From: Curtobacterium citreum
Lineage (GTDB): Bacteria; Actinomycetota; Actinomycetes; Actinomycetales; Microbacteriaceae
Reading direction: 5' to 3'
NCBI RefSeq assembly: GCF_006715175.1
Contig: NZ_VFMQ01000001.1
Coordinates: 310,001 to 374,000, forward strand
DNA length: 64,000 nucleotides
Program-made: the position numbers and the translations under genes
Shown here: piece by piece, positions 34,114 to 44,382 of the stretch
Layout of the letters: the number at the start of each line of letters is the position of its first letter
Position numbering within the stretch: the first letter of the stretch is position 1
The notes under the pieces: model-generated
What the model was told of the DNA's origin: nothing
The model's input: only the letters and a program-made list of their open reading frames with translations
Databases searched by the model: none

Positions 34114-35124
34114 ATGGAGTACCGCTACCTCGGCGACTCGGGCCTCAAGGTGTCCGAGATCACGTACGGCAACTGGCTCACCCACGCCTCTCAGGTCGAG
34201 AACGACGCGGCGATCGCCTGCGTCCGGGCCGCCCTGGACGTCGGCATCTCGACCTTCGACACCGCGGACGTCTACGCGAACACCGGCGCCGAGACCGTCC
34301 TCGGCGAGGCCCTGAAGGGGGAGCGCCGGCAGTCCCTGGAGATCGCCACGAAGGTCTTCGGGCCGACGGGTCCGAAGGGCCACAACGACACCGGCCTGAG
34401 CCGGAAGCACATCCTCGAGTCGATCGACGGCTCCCTCGAGCGGCTGCAGACCGACTACGTCGACCTGTACCAGGCGCACCGGTACGACCACGAGACCCCG
34501 CTCGAGGAGACCATGCAGGCCTTCGCGGACGTCGTCCGGCAGGGCAAGGTCCTGTACGTCGGCGTCTCGGAGTGGACCGCCGAGCAGCTGCGCGCCGGGC
34601 ACGCCCTCGCGAAGGACCTCGGCTTCCAGCTCATCTCGAACCAGCCGCAGTACTCGGCGCTCTGGCGGGTGATCGAGGGCGAGGTCGTCCCGACGTCCGA
34701 GGAGCTCGGCATCTCGCAGATCGTCTGGTCCCCGATCGCCCAGGGCGTCCTGACGGGCAAGTACCAGCCCGGGCAGCCGCTGCCGGAGGGCTCGCGCGCC
34801 ACGGACGACAAGGGCGGCGCGAAGATGATCGAGCGCTTCATGAACGACGAGGTCCTGACCGCGGTGCAGGAGCTCAAGCCGATCGCGGACGAGCTCAGCC
34901 TGTCGATGGCGCAGCTCGCGGTCGCCTGGGTGCTGCAGAACCAGAACGTCGCGTCGGCCATCATCGGCGCCTCGCGGCCGGAGCAGGTGCACGACAACGC
35001 GGGCGCTGCCGGGGTCACGATCCCCGCGGAGCTGATGTCCCGGATCGACGACGCCCTCGGTTCGGTCGTCGAACGCGACCCGGCGAAGACGAACGACAGC
35101 AGCCCGAAGACCCGCGAGGCCTAG
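34114..35124 (+). CDS. Aldo/keto reductase, Kv-beta-like
   Basis: 336 residues. AKR barrel with MEYRYLGDSGLKVSEITYGN, catalytic FDTADVYANTGAE (Asp, Tyr), IATKVFGP (Lys), LYQAHRYDHETPLEETM (His) and late QNQNVASAIIGASRPEQV for NADPH binding. Belongs to the voltage-gated potassium channel beta / YghZ-like subgroup. A TACCGT hexamer near 34060 could be the -10. AGGAG 10 nt before ATG. Substrate unknown, often methylglyoxal or other aldehydes. Confidence 0.92.
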   Translation: MEYRYLGDSGLKVSEITYGNWLTHASQVENDAAIACVRAALDVGISTFDTADVYANTGAETVLGEALKGERRQSLEIATKVFGPTGPKGHNDTGLSRKHILESIDGSLERLQTDYVDLYQAHRYDHETPLEETMQAFADVVRQGKVLYVGVSEWTAEQLRAGHALAKDLGFQLISNQPQYSALWRVIEGEVVPTSEELGISQIVWSPIAQGVLTGKYQPGQPLPEGSRATDDKGGAKMIERFMNDEVLTAVQELKPIADELSLSMAQLAVAWVLQNQNVASAIIGASRPEQVHDNAGAAGVTIPAELMSRIDDALGSVVERDPAKTNDSSPKTREA

Positions 35125-35150
35125 GCCAGCGGCGGGTCTCCGGCGCTCAG

Positions 35151-35208
35151 CACGACCGGAAGCACGCGACACCGCGGAACTGCGCGGCGCGGCGTGTTTC
35201 CGGTTGTG
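35151..35208. repeat. Imperfect long inverted repeat
   Basis: Arms 35151-35167 (CACGACCGGAAGCACGC) and 35192-35208 pair at 15 of 17 positions around a GC-rich 24-bp centre. It resembles the hairpin at 9499-9560 in size and in having a CGCGG-rich inner part. It lies between the aldo/keto reductase stop and the tRNA terminator. Confidence 0.6.
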
Positions 35209-35260
35209 CGGCGGCACGCCGAGCTGCGAGGCCGAGCCTCGAGCACGCCCCCGGGAACGC

Positions 35261-35292
35261 AAAAGAGCCCCTCACTCTCGTGAGGGGCTCTT
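35261..35292 (-). terminator. Intrinsic terminator of the tRNA operon
   Basis: A 13-bp perfect stem (AAGAGCCCCTCAC at 35263-35275 and its complement at 35280-35292) with a four-base loop; on the minus strand it is followed by TTTT. It sits directly after tRNA-Phe. One of the few terminators in the window with a T-run. Confidence 0.92.
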
Positions 35293-35297
35293 CACCG

Positions 35298-35370
35298 TGG
35301 CTGGACACGGCATCGATCCGTGGACCTTTCGATTTTCAGTCGAACGCTCTACCAACTGAGCTATCCAGCC
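35298..35370 (-). tRNA. tRNA-Phe (GAA)
   Basis: 73 nt. Acceptor GGCTGGA pairs with TCCAGCC, D arm GCTCAGTTGGTAGAGC, anticodon stem TTCGA/TCGAA around CTGAAAA giving anticodon GAA, T arm ending GGATCGATGCC... with the TTCGA-class loop altered to ATCGATG. Discriminator A; CCA not encoded. Third gene of a Glu-Asp-Phe transcript. Confidence 0.95.
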
Positions 35371-35374
35371 GTGG

Positions 35375-35448
35375 CGACCCTGACGGGACTTGAACCCGCG
35401 ACCTCCGCCGTGACAGGGCGGCACGCTAACCAACTGCGCTACAGGGCC
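35375..35448 (-). tRNA. tRNA-Asp (GTC)
   Basis: 74 nt without CCA. Acceptor GGCCCTG/CAGGGTC, D arm GCGCAGTTGGTTAGCGT, anticodon stem CCGCC/GGCGG around CTGTCAC giving GTC, T arm GCGGGTTCAAGTCCCGT. Discriminator G. The three bases at 35372-35374 read CCA on the minus strand, so CCA may be encoded. Only 4 bp from tRNA-Phe. Confidence 0.96.
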
Positions 35449-35505
35449 ATGTGTACTTGTGGGTACTTCTCGGTGTTGCTCGGTTGCTTGCTCACTCACG
35501 TGGAG

Positions 35506-35578
35506 TGACCCCAACGGGATTCGAACCCGTGCTGCCGCCGTGAAAGGGCGGTGTCCTAGGCCACTAAACGATAGGGCC
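35506..35578 (-). tRNA. tRNA-Glu (TTC)
   Basis: 73 nt. Acceptor GGCCCTA pairs with TGGGGTC (two G-T pairs), anticodon stem CCGCC/GGCGG around CTTTCAC giving TTC, T arm CACGGGTTCGAATCCCGTT... of standard form. Discriminator A, CCA not encoded. First gene of the operon, about 30 bp after the promoter -10. Confidence 0.96.
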
Positions 35579-35608
35579 GCAAGCTGCGCCGTGCGCTACC
35601 GATGGACA

Positions 35609-35637
35609 AGCATACGGATGCCCCGGGCGATGCACAA
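35609..35637 (-). promoter_or_regulatory. tRNA operon promoter
   Basis: Read on the minus strand: -35 TTGTGC (35637-35632), 17-bp spacer, -10 TATGCT (35614-35609). Good match to a housekeeping sigma promoter; transcription would begin about 25 bp before tRNA-Glu. Confidence 0.8.
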
Positions 35638-35834
35638 ATCGAGTGCCCCGGAACGTGCATCCCCGGCGTGTCGCGCTGTGGAGACGGGTCCGACCAACGG
35701 GGGAGTGCGAGCATCGTCGACGGCCAGGCACCCTCGCACGGGGGTGTCCCTGCTGCGACCCCTGTTGTTACTGTTGCGTCTGTTGACAGTGTTACGTGCG
35801 TGAGCCATGCCGCGCTGTTACGAAATCGAGACTC

Positions 35835-37139
35835 ATGACGACTGCACCCCTGTTCTCCCGCCCGCCCCGCCGCCGCGTCCTCGCCGCCGCGGTCGCCGTC
35901 GCGCTCGCAGCCGGCGCGCTCGGCGCCCTGGCGCCCGCGAGCTCGGCGTCCGCGACGAGCTACCCCAGCTGGGACGACGTCCAGGCCGCGAAGGCATCGC
36001 AGGCCGCCCAGCAGGCGAAGGTCACCGAGATCAAGGGACTCCTCGCCGACCTCACCACCAAAGCGTCCGCCGCCCAGAAGGAAGCCGAGGCCGCCGGCAC
36101 CGCCTACCAGACGGCGCAGACGAAGTTCGACGAGGCGACCCTCACCCACCAGACGCTGCAGTCCCAGGCGGACGAGGCCGAGCGCACCGCGAAGCAGTCC
36201 GAGGCGCAGGCCGGCCAGCTCGCCGCCCAGCTCGGTCGGGCGAGCGGCGACGACGTGACGACGGACATCTTCACGCACCCGTCCTCGTCGAGCGACCTGC
36301 TCTACGAGCTCGGCGCGATGTCGAAGCTCACCGAGCAGGCCGACGGCATCTACGCACAGGCGACCCAGGACCGCGGCGTCGCCCAGGGCCTGGCGGACAA
36401 GGCGCAGTCGGCGAAGCAGGCCCTCGGCGCCCTGGCCGAGGAAGCACAGGCGAAGGCGAAGCAGGCGCAGCAGGCCTCGGACGACGCACAGACCGCGGTC
36501 GACGCCCAGAACGACAACAAGACGCGGCTCGAGGCGCAGCTGACGCTCCTGACGACGAACGAGCAGAACGTCGAGGCGGACTACCAGAAGGGCGTCGCGG
36601 CCGAGAAGGCCCGGCTCGCGGCGATCGCAGCCGAGCAGGCCCGGCAGGCGGCAGCCGCGCAGGCCGCGGCGAACCAGGGCGGCAGCTCGGGCAACGGGTC
36701 CGGCGGCTCCGGCGGCGGTGCGCCGACCTCGTCCGGCTGGGTCCGGCCCGCCGGCGGCTACCAGACCAGCCCGTTCGGCTGGCGCGTCGACCCCTACACG
36801 CACGCCCACGCCCTGCACGCCGGGGTCGACCTGGCGCCCGGCTGCTACTCGCCGATCTACGCCGCACACGACGGCACGGTGACGTTCGCGGCCAACGGCG
36901 GCGGCTACGGCAACGAGGTCGTGCTCGACAACGGCGGCGGGATCTCCACCGCGTACGGGCACATCGTCGACGGCGGCATCCTGGTGTCCGTCGGGCAGCA
37001 CGTCTCCGCCGGCCAGCAGATCGCGAAGATCGGCTCCACCGGTTGGTCGACCGGGTGCCACCTGCACTTCGAGACCCGGGTGAACGGCTCCGCCGTCGAC
37101 CCGGTCCCCTTCATGGCCGCGCGGGGGATCTCGGTATGA
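35835..37139 (+). CDS. Secreted coiled-coil M23 endopeptidase
   Basis: 434 residues. Signal peptide RRRVLAAAVAVALAAGAL to about residue 41, a long Ala/Gln/Glu coiled coil (45-285), a Gly/Ser linker and a LytM/M23 domain (about 310-430) with YQTSPFGWRVDPYTH, HAGVDLAPG and GCHLHFETRVNG. The layout equals EnvC/RipA-type wall hydrolases where the coiled coil controls activity. The mature N-terminus SYPSWDDVQAAKASQA is copied in the next gene, so the pair probably act together in division or daughter-cell separation. Upstream: several TGTTAC words and TTGACA at 35783-35788 without a good -10 partner. Confidence 0.92.
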   Translation: MTTAPLFSRPPRRRVLAAAVAVALAAGALGALAPASSASATSYPSWDDVQAAKASQAAQQAKVTEIKGLLADLTTKASAAQKEAEAAGTAYQTAQTKFDEATLTHQTLQSQADEAERTAKQSEAQAGQLAAQLGRASGDDVTTDIFTHPSSSSDLLYELGAMSKLTEQADGIYAQATQDRGVAQGLADKAQSAKQALGALAEEAQAKAKQAQQASDDAQTAVDAQNDNKTRLEAQLTLLTTNEQNVEADYQKGVAAEKARLAAIAAEQARQAAAAQAAANQGGSSGNGSGGSGGGAPTSSGWVRPAGGYQTSPFGWRVDPYTHAHALHAGVDLAPGCYSPIYAAHDGTVTFAANGGGYGNEVVLDNGGGISTAYGHIVDGGILVSVGQHVSAGQQIAKIGSTGWSTGCHLHFETRVNGSAVDPVPFMAARGISV

Positions 37140-37167
37140 ACGAGCGCGCCGTCGAGAGGCACTGACC

Positions 37168-38625
37168 ATGAAGTCCGCCACCCGCACCGGCTGCACCGCG
37201 ATGGTCGCAGCACTCGGCATCGGCCTGTCGATCGTCGTGGTCGGTCCCGCGCACGCGGCGCCGTCCACGCCGAGCTGGGACGACGTCCGTGCGGCGAAGG
37301 CGGACGCGGCCGACGCGCAGCAGACCGTCGACGAGCTGTCGAGTCGGCTGCAGTCGCTGCAGGACACGGCGGACGCGGCACAGGTGGTCGAGATGCAAGC
37401 CGGGCAGGCGTACGCCGTGGCAGCGTCCGAGCAGCAGCAGGCGAAGGACACCCTCGACGACCTGACGGCGCAGTCGAAGCGCGCGGCGCAGCGGGCGAAG
37501 GAGTCCGCGGGCCAGGTCGCCGGGCTGATGGTCGAGCTGTCGCGCACGGGTGGCGGCAACATCTCGACCTCGATGCTCGTCGACTCGTCGGACTCGAAGG
37601 ACCTGCTGTACCGCGTCGGCACCATGTCGCAGCTGTCCGAGCGGTCGGCGACGGCGCTCGCGCAGGCCCAGGCCGACCAGAACACGGTCGACGCCCTCGC
37701 CGCGCAGCAGTCCTCGGCCACGACCGCGCTCGCGAAGGCGACGGCGGCGTCCGAGCGGGCCCTCGACGCGGCGAACTCCGCGGCGAGCTCCGCCCAGACC
37801 CGCGTGCAGCAGGAGCAGTCGAAGCAGGCCGAGGTGCTCGCACAGCTCGCGTTCCTGAAGGGCACGAGCGTCGACGTCGAGACGGCGTACTGGAACGCGC
37901 AGCAGGCGCAGCGCTCCGAGACGCAGCTCGCGGCGGAGACCACCGGTGGCCGGTCGAGCGGCTCGAACACGTCGAACAGCCCGTCGTCGAACACCCCGTC
38001 CGGCGGCACGAGCCCCAGCGCGAACCAGCCGAGCGCGAACCAGCCGAGCAGCAACCAGCCCAGCGCGAACCAGCCCAGCAGCAACCAGCCCAGCAGCAAC
38101 CAGCCCAGCTCGAACCAGCCGAGCACGAGCCAGCCGAGCAACCCCGCTCCGGCACCGGCCCCCAAGCCCGCTCCCGCGCCGAAGCCCGCCCCGGCTCCCG
38201 CTCCCGCGCCGACCCCGGTGCAGAGCAGCCCGTCCAAGGCCGCCGGCGCCATCGCCTACGCTCGCGCGCAGATCGGCGACGCCTACGTCTTCGGCGGCGC
38301 GGGCCCGAACGTCTGGGACTGCTCCGGCCTGGTGATGATGGCCTACGGCTCCCAGGGCGTCGCGACCGGCGGCCACAACGTCGTCTGGCAGTACAACCAC
38401 TTCCAGTCGATCGGTCGGCTCGTCCCGCTGTCGCAGCGGCAGCCCGGCGACATCCTGTTCTACTCGAGCAACGGCTCGGTGAGCGGCGCCTACCACGACT
38501 CGATCTACACCGGCGGCGGGATGATGGTCGAGGCCGCGAACCCGCAGCGCGGCGTGCTCGAGCGGGCGATCTGGACCCCGAGCCAGCTCCTGCCGTACGT
38601 CGCCCGTCCGACCGGCTCGCTCTGA
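37168..38625 (+). CDS. Secreted coiled-coil NlpC/P60 peptidase (RipA-like)
   Basis: 485 residues. Signal peptide with cleavage after AHA (30), PSWDDVRAAKADAADAQQ start like its neighbour, coiled coil (40-255), low-complexity linker of SNQPS repeats and PAPAPKP stretches (284-350), then the NlpC/P60 domain (360-480) with nucleophile Cys385 (WDCSGLV) and His443 (YHDSIYTGGG). Cleaves D-Glu/meso-Dap or similar bonds in family members. 28 bp after the M23 gene with GAGAGG as ribosome site, so cotranscribed. Confidence 0.92.
   Translation: MKSATRTGCTAMVAALGIGLSIVVVGPAHAAPSTPSWDDVRAAKADAADAQQTVDELSSRLQSLQDTADAAQVVEMQAGQAYAVAASEQQQAKDTLDDLTAQSKRAAQRAKESAGQVAGLMVELSRTGGGNISTSMLVDSSDSKDLLYRVGTMSQLSERSATALAQAQADQNTVDALAAQQSSATTALAKATAASERALDAANSAASSAQTRVQQEQSKQAEVLAQLAFLKGTSVDVETAYWNAQQAQRSETQLAAETTGGRSSGSNTSNSPSSNTPSGGTSPSANQPSANQPSSNQPSANQPSSNQPSSNQPSSNQPSTSQPSNPAPAPAPKPAPAPKPAPAPAPAPTPVQSSPSKAAGAIAYARAQIGDAYVFGGAGPNVWDCSGLVMMAYGSQGVATGGHNVVWQYNHFQSIGRLVPLSQRQPGDILFYSSNGSVSGAYHDSIYTGGGMMVEAANPQRGVLERAIWTPSQLLPYVARPTGSL
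38017..38136 (+). repeat. Eight tandem 15-bp units coding SxNQPS-type repeats
   Basis: Eight consecutive 15-bp units of the form AGC-NNN-AAC-CAG-CCN encode five-residue repeats (SANQP, SSNQP, STSQP). Within the NlpC/P60 linker. Units differ mostly at codon 2 and at the wobble base of Pro, so copy number could change by slippage without loss of frame. Confidence 0.9.
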
Positions 38626-38639
38626 GCCCGAGCGCAGAC

Positions 38640-38700
38640 CCCGACACGAACGACGACGCCCGCCCTCCTGATCGGAGAGCGGGCGTCGTCGTCGGTGTCG
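38640..38700. terminator. Bidirectional hairpin between convergent genes
   Basis: A perfect 14-bp stem (ACGACGACGCCCGC at 38650-38663, complement at 38679-38692) with a 15-nt loop and flanking CCGACAC/GTGTCGG that can extend the stem. Lies between the NlpC/P60 gene and ppa. Confidence 0.8.
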
Positions 38701-38705
38701 GGCGG

Positions 38706-39197
38706 TCAGTGACCGGCGGGCACGTACGCGGCCTGGCCGGCCTGCACGATCGCCTCGGCCTCGGCGGCGTCGCCCCAGCCCTCGGCCTTGACCCACTTGT
38801 TCGGCTCGAGGTCCTTGTAGCGCTCGAAGAAGTGCGCGATCTCGGCCTTGGTCTGCTCCGGGACGTCCGCGATGTCCTGGACGTGGGCCCAGCGCGGGTC
38901 CTTCGCCGGGACGACCAGCACCTTCGCGTCGTTGCCGGCCTCGTCGCTCATCTTGAAGACGCCGACGGGGCGGACCTTGACGCCGACACCCGGGAAGGTC
39001 GGGTACTCGAGCAGGAGGAGCGCGTCCACCGGGTCGCCGTCGTCGGCCAGGGTCTTCTCGAAGAAGCCGTAGTCGGTCGGGTAGACGAACGACGTGAAGA
39101 GCACGCGGTCGAGGTACACGCGACCGGTCTCGTGGTCGACCTCGTACTTGTTGCGGCTGCCCTTGGGGATCTCGACGACGACGTCGTACGCGGCCAT
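38706..39197 (-). CDS. ppa: Inorganic pyrophosphatase (family I)
   Basis: 163 residues. [20 protein letters not shown] at the N-terminus, [19 protein letters not shown] and the metal-binding signature [11 protein letters not shown] (Asp triad), then [16 protein letters not shown]. Hydrolyses PPi to drive biosynthetic reactions. ATG with AGGAGTG upstream. Divergent from tilS with 64 bp between. Confidence 0.96.
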   Translation of the reverse strand: MAAYDVVVEIPKGSRNKYEVDHETGRVYLDRVLFTSFVYPTDYGFFEKTLADDGDPVDALLLLEYPTFPGVGVKVRPVGVFKMSDEAGNDAKVLVVPAKDPRWAHVQDIADVPEQTKAEIAHFFERYKDLEPNKWVKAEGWGDAAEAEAIVQAGQAAYVPAGH

Positions 39198-39261
39198 GTC
39201 TGCACTCCTGGTTTGTCGATCGGGCTGTCGGTGGTTCCGAAAGCGCGGCTAACGTTACCGG

Positions 39262-40284
39262 GTGAACGCTCCGCGCCCCCGGCTCGACCCCGCCGTCGCC
39301 GAGACCCGTCGCGCCGTCCGCGGGCTGCTCGCGCAGGCCCGACAGGACGGGATCGTGCGCGACGGTGACCTCGTGACCGTCGCGCTGAGCGGCGGTGCGG
39401 ACTCCCTCGCCCTCGCGGCCGCGACCGCGTTCGAGGCGCCGAAGCAGGCCCTGCGGGCCGGCGCCGTGGTGGTCGACCACGCGCTCCAGGCGGGCAGCGA
39501 GGCGGTGGCGACCCGTGCCTCCCGGCAGGCGTCGTCGCTGGGACTCGAGCCGGTGACCGTCCGTCGGGTCGCGGTCGGGTCCGACGGTGGTCCGGAAGCG
39601 GCCGCACGGGAGGCGCGCCACGCGGCCGTCGCGCTCGTCGCGACCGCCACCGGGTCGCCCCTGGTGCTGTTCGGGCACACGCTCGACGACCAGGCCGAGA
39701 CCGTGCTGCTCGGCCTGCTGCGCGGCAGCGGGCCGGACGCCCTGTCCGGCATGGCCCCGCTGGTGCGGCGGGCGGAGGGACCGGCCTACGGCCGGCCGCT
39801 CCTCGCGGTGCGTCGGCACACCACCCGCCAGGCCTGCGTCGCCGCCGGACTGGCCCCGTGGGACGACCCGCAGAACGACGACCCCGCGTTCACCCGGGTG
39901 CGGGTGCGGAACACGCTCCTGCCGGCCCTCGAGCGGGAGCTCGGCGCGGGGGTGCCCGAGGCGCTCGCCCGAACGGCCGACCAGCTCCGCGAGGACGCGG
40001 CAGCGCTCGACCACTTCGCCGAGGAGCTCGCGGAGGACCTCGCCGAGCACGCCGAGGCGGGCATCTCGCTGTCGGTGTCGGGGCTCCTCGCGAACCCGCC
40101 CGCGCTCCGGCAGCGACTCGTCCGGCTGGCGGTCGAGGGGGAGTTCGGCGTCACGCTGTCGCGCACCCAGACGCTCGAGGTCTGCCGGCTCGTCACCGAC
40201 TGGCGTGGACAGGGACCGATCGACCTGCCCGGGGTGCAGGCCGCTCGGGAGGGCGACCGGCTGGCGTTCAGCGCCGCGCCGTGA
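39262..40284 (+). CDS. tilS: tRNA(Ile)-lysidine synthase
   Basis: 340 residues. PP-loop VALSGGADSLALAA (43-48 SGGADS), VVVDHALQAGS, LFGHTLDDQAETVLLGLLRG, RPLLAVRRHTT and DDPQNDDPAFTRVRVRNTLLP. Modifies C34 of the AUA-decoding tRNA-Ile. A short C-terminal domain, as in actinobacteria. TAACGT at 39250-39255 ends 7 nt before the GTG, so the mRNA is probably leaderless. Followed by hpt and ftsH, the common order. Confidence 0.95.
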   Translation: MNAPRPRLDPAVAETRRAVRGLLAQARQDGIVRDGDLVTVALSGGADSLALAAATAFEAPKQALRAGAVVVDHALQAGSEAVATRASRQASSLGLEPVTVRRVAVGSDGGPEAAAREARHAAVALVATATGSPLVLFGHTLDDQAETVLLGLLRGSGPDALSGMAPLVRRAEGPAYGRPLLAVRRHTTRQACVAAGLAPWDDPQNDDPAFTRVRVRNTLLPALERELGAGVPEALARTADQLREDAAALDHFAEELAEDLAEHAEAGISLSVSGLLANPPALRQRLVRLAVEGEFGVTLSRTQTLEVCRLVTDWRGQGPIDLPGVQAAREGDRLAFSAAP

Positions 40285-40300
40285 CGGTTACCCTGGACCG

Positions 40301-40852
40301 GTGGAACTCTCCGACGTCCAGGCAGACCTGTCCGAAGTGCTCTTCACCCCCGAGCAGATCGACGCGAAGCTCGCCGACCTCGCCGCGGCGGTCGACCGTG
40401 ACTACGCGGGCAAGGACCCGCTGCTCGTCGGCGTGCTGAAGGGCGCCGTCATGGTGATGGCCGACTTCTCCCGGCACCTCAAGATGCAGGCGCGCATGGA
40501 CTGGATGGCGGTGTCGTCGTACGGCTCCGGCACGAAGTCGTCCGGTGTGGTGCGGATCCTCAAGGACCTCGACACCGACCTGCACGGCCGCGACGTCATC
40601 ATCGTCGAGGACATCATCGACTCCGGCCTGACGCTCTCGTGGCTCAAGCAGAACCTGGAGTCCCGCGGGGCCGCGAGCGTCGAGATCGTCGCACTGCTGC
40701 GCAAGCCCGAGGCCGCCAAGGTCGAGGTCGACGTGAAGTACGCCGGCTTCGAGATCCCGGACGCCTTCGTGGTCGGGTACGGCCTGGACTTCGACGAGCG
40801 CTACCGCAACCTGCGCGGCATCGGCGTGCTCGCGCCGCACGTCTACTCCTGA
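40301..40852 (+). CDS. hpt: Hypoxanthine phosphoribosyltransferase
   Basis: 183 residues. Type I PRTase: LLVGVLKGAVMVMADFSRHL, MAVSSYGSGTKSSG and the PRPP-binding VIIVEDIIDSGLTLSWL, C-terminal YGLDFDERYRNLRGIGVL. Salvages hypoxanthine and guanine. GTG 17 bp after the tilS stop; TTACCC at 40288-40293 is a possible extra -10 for a short leader. Usual tilS-hpt-ftsH block. Confidence 0.95.
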   Translation: MELSDVQADLSEVLFTPEQIDAKLADLAAAVDRDYAGKDPLLVGVLKGAVMVMADFSRHLKMQARMDWMAVSSYGSGTKSSGVVRILKDLDTDLHGRDVIIVEDIIDSGLTLSWLKQNLESRGAASVEIVALLRKPEAAKVEVDVKYAGFEIPDAFVVGYGLDFDERYRNLRGIGVLAPHVYS

Positions 40853-40999
40853 CGGTCCGGTCGGCCCGCTCGGCCGACTCGTCGAGCGTGTGGAGTTCGC
40901 CCGCAGAGGACACCCATCCCCGCCACAGAGTCGCGGCCGTATGCTGACGACCACGCAACTCCGGCAGAGAAAGGTGTCGGGCCTCCGTGCCCGGATCAC

Positions 41000-42988
<1,989 letters not shown>

Positions 42989-42994
42989 GCCGGC

Positions 42995-43996
42995 ATGACC
43001 GACCTGCCGACGAGGCGCGCGCGCCGACTCGCCGAGGCGAGCTCGGCGCGCGACGTCGAGCTCGCCGCCCGCGCGGCCGCCGCCGAGCCCCCGACGGTCG
43101 CGATCGACCTCCGGGCGCCGGCTCCGGTGCCCGAGATCGTCACCGCGTCGACGCGCGCCGACCGGACCGCGGCCGGACGGACGGTCGCCGACGGCACGCG
43201 CGTGATGGGCATCCTCAACGTCACGCCCGACTCGTTCAGCGACGGCGGGCTGCACCAGGCGTACGACGCCGCCGTGGCCCACGCCCGGCAGCTCGTCGCG
43301 GACGGTGCCGACCTGGTCGACGTCGGCGGGGAGTCGACCCGACCGGGCGCCGAGCGGGTCCCCGTGGACGTCGAGCAGCAGCGCGTGCTGCCCGTCGTCC
43401 GCCAGCTCGTGTCCGAGGGCATCGCGGTGAGCGTCGACACGATGAACGCCGCGACCGCCGAGCGCGCGGTCGAGGCCGGCGCCGTGATCGTCAACGACGT
43501 CTCGGGCGGGCTCGCCGACGACGACATGGTGCGGGTCGTGCGGGACACCGGCGTCGGCTTCGTCGTGATGCACTGGCGCGGCCACAGCGACCGCATGTAC
43601 CGGAACGCCGAGTACGCGCACGCCGTCGACGAGGTCCGCCGCGAGGTCGAGCTGCGCGTCGCCGAGCTCATCGTGCTCGGGGTCCGGCAGGAGCAGGTCG
43701 TGATCGACCCCGGCCTCGGCTTCGCCAAGCAGGGCGTCCAGAACTGGGAGATCCTGGCCGGCTACGAACGCTTCGCCTCGATCGGGTTGCCGGTGCTCGT
43801 CGCCGCCTCCCGCAAGCGGTTCCTGGACGGGGTCGGCAGCGCTGCCGGTGCCCCGCCGCGGGACCGCGACCTCGCCACCGCCGCGATCAGCCTCCTCGCC
43901 GCCGAACGCGGCGCGTGGGGGGTCCGCGTGCACGACCCGGCACCGACGCGTGCCGTGCTCGACGTCTGGGATGCCTGGAGGGCAGCACGTACATGA
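42995..43996 (+). CDS. folP: Dihydropteroate synthase with N-terminal extension
   Basis: 333 residues. Core begins at RVMGILNVTPDSFSDGG (about residue 70), with DVGGESTRPGAERV, VSVDTMNAATAERAVEAG, IDPGLGFAK and VAASRKRFLDG. Condenses pABA with the pterin. The first 65 residues (TRRARRLAEASSARDVELAA and after) have no DHPS counterpart; an internal start near 43202 would remove them. Only 6 bp separate it from ftsH; folE, which I expect between these genes in related bacteria, is absent. The stop overlaps folB. Confidence 0.92.
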   Translation: MTDLPTRRARRLAEASSARDVELAARAAAAEPPTVAIDLRAPAPVPEIVTASTRADRTAAGRTVADGTRVMGILNVTPDSFSDGGLHQAYDAAVAHARQLVADGADLVDVGGESTRPGAERVPVDVEQQRVLPVVRQLVSEGIAVSVDTMNAATAERAVEAGAVIVNDVSGGLADDDMVRVVRDTGVGFVVMHWRGHSDRMYRNAEYAHAVDEVRREVELRVAELIVLGVRQEQVVIDPGLGFAKQGVQNWEILAGYERFASIGLPVLVAASRKRFLDGVGSAAGAPPRDRDLATAAISLLAAERGAWGVRVHDPAPTRAVLDVWDAWRAART

Positions 43997-44382
43997 GGGA
44001 CACCATCCGACTGACCGGGGTCCGCGCCCGGGGCCACCACGGCGTCTTCGACCACGAGCGCCAGGACGGCCAGGACTTCGTCGTCGACGTCGCGGTCGAG
44101 GTCGACGCGAGCACGGCCTCCGGCAGCGACGACCTCGCCGACACCGTGCACTACGGCGTGCTCGCCGAGCAGGTCGTCGCCGAGATCGAACGCGACCCGG
44201 TGGACCTGATCGAGACGGTCGCCGAGCGCATCGCCGCCGCGGTCCTGACGCACCGCGCGGCCCTGGCGACCGAGGTCACCGTGCACAAGCCGCAGGCGCC
44301 GATCACGGTGCCGTTCAGCGACGTGTCGATCACGATCCGGCGGACCCGCGGCGGTGCCGTCCCGTCCGAGGAAGAAGAGTGA
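43993..44382 (+). CDS. folB: Dihydroneopterin aldolase
   Basis: 129 residues. RDTIRLTGVRARGHHGVFDH start with the conserved GxHGV segment, DFVVDVAVEVD, DLADTVHYGVLA and PVDLIETVAERIAAAVL, ending in VTVHKPQAPI. Splits dihydroneopterin to the hydroxymethyl-pterin and glycolaldehyde. ATG overlaps folP (ATGA) and the stop overlaps the folK GTG. Confidence 0.93.
   Translation: MRDTIRLTGVRARGHHGVFDHERQDGQDFVVDVAVEVDASTASGSDDLADTVHYGVLAEQVVAEIERDPVDLIETVAERIAAAVLTHRAALATEVTVHKPQAPITVPFSDVSITIRRTRGGAVPSEEEE

Noticed and set aside
35298..35578. tRNA cluster as integration site of a genomic island
   Set aside because: No integrase and no direct repeat of a tRNA 3' end was seen in the flanking sequence.
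35783..35788. TTGACA as -35 of the M23 gene
   Set aside because: A perfect -35, but no acceptable -10 lies 16-18 bp downstream; not listed as a promoter.
38017..38136. Possible CRISPR-like array
   Set aside because: Units are contiguous 15-bp in-frame repeats in a protein linker, without spacers; the 20-bp repeats at 12162 and 56708 likewise have no spacers and no cas genes are near.
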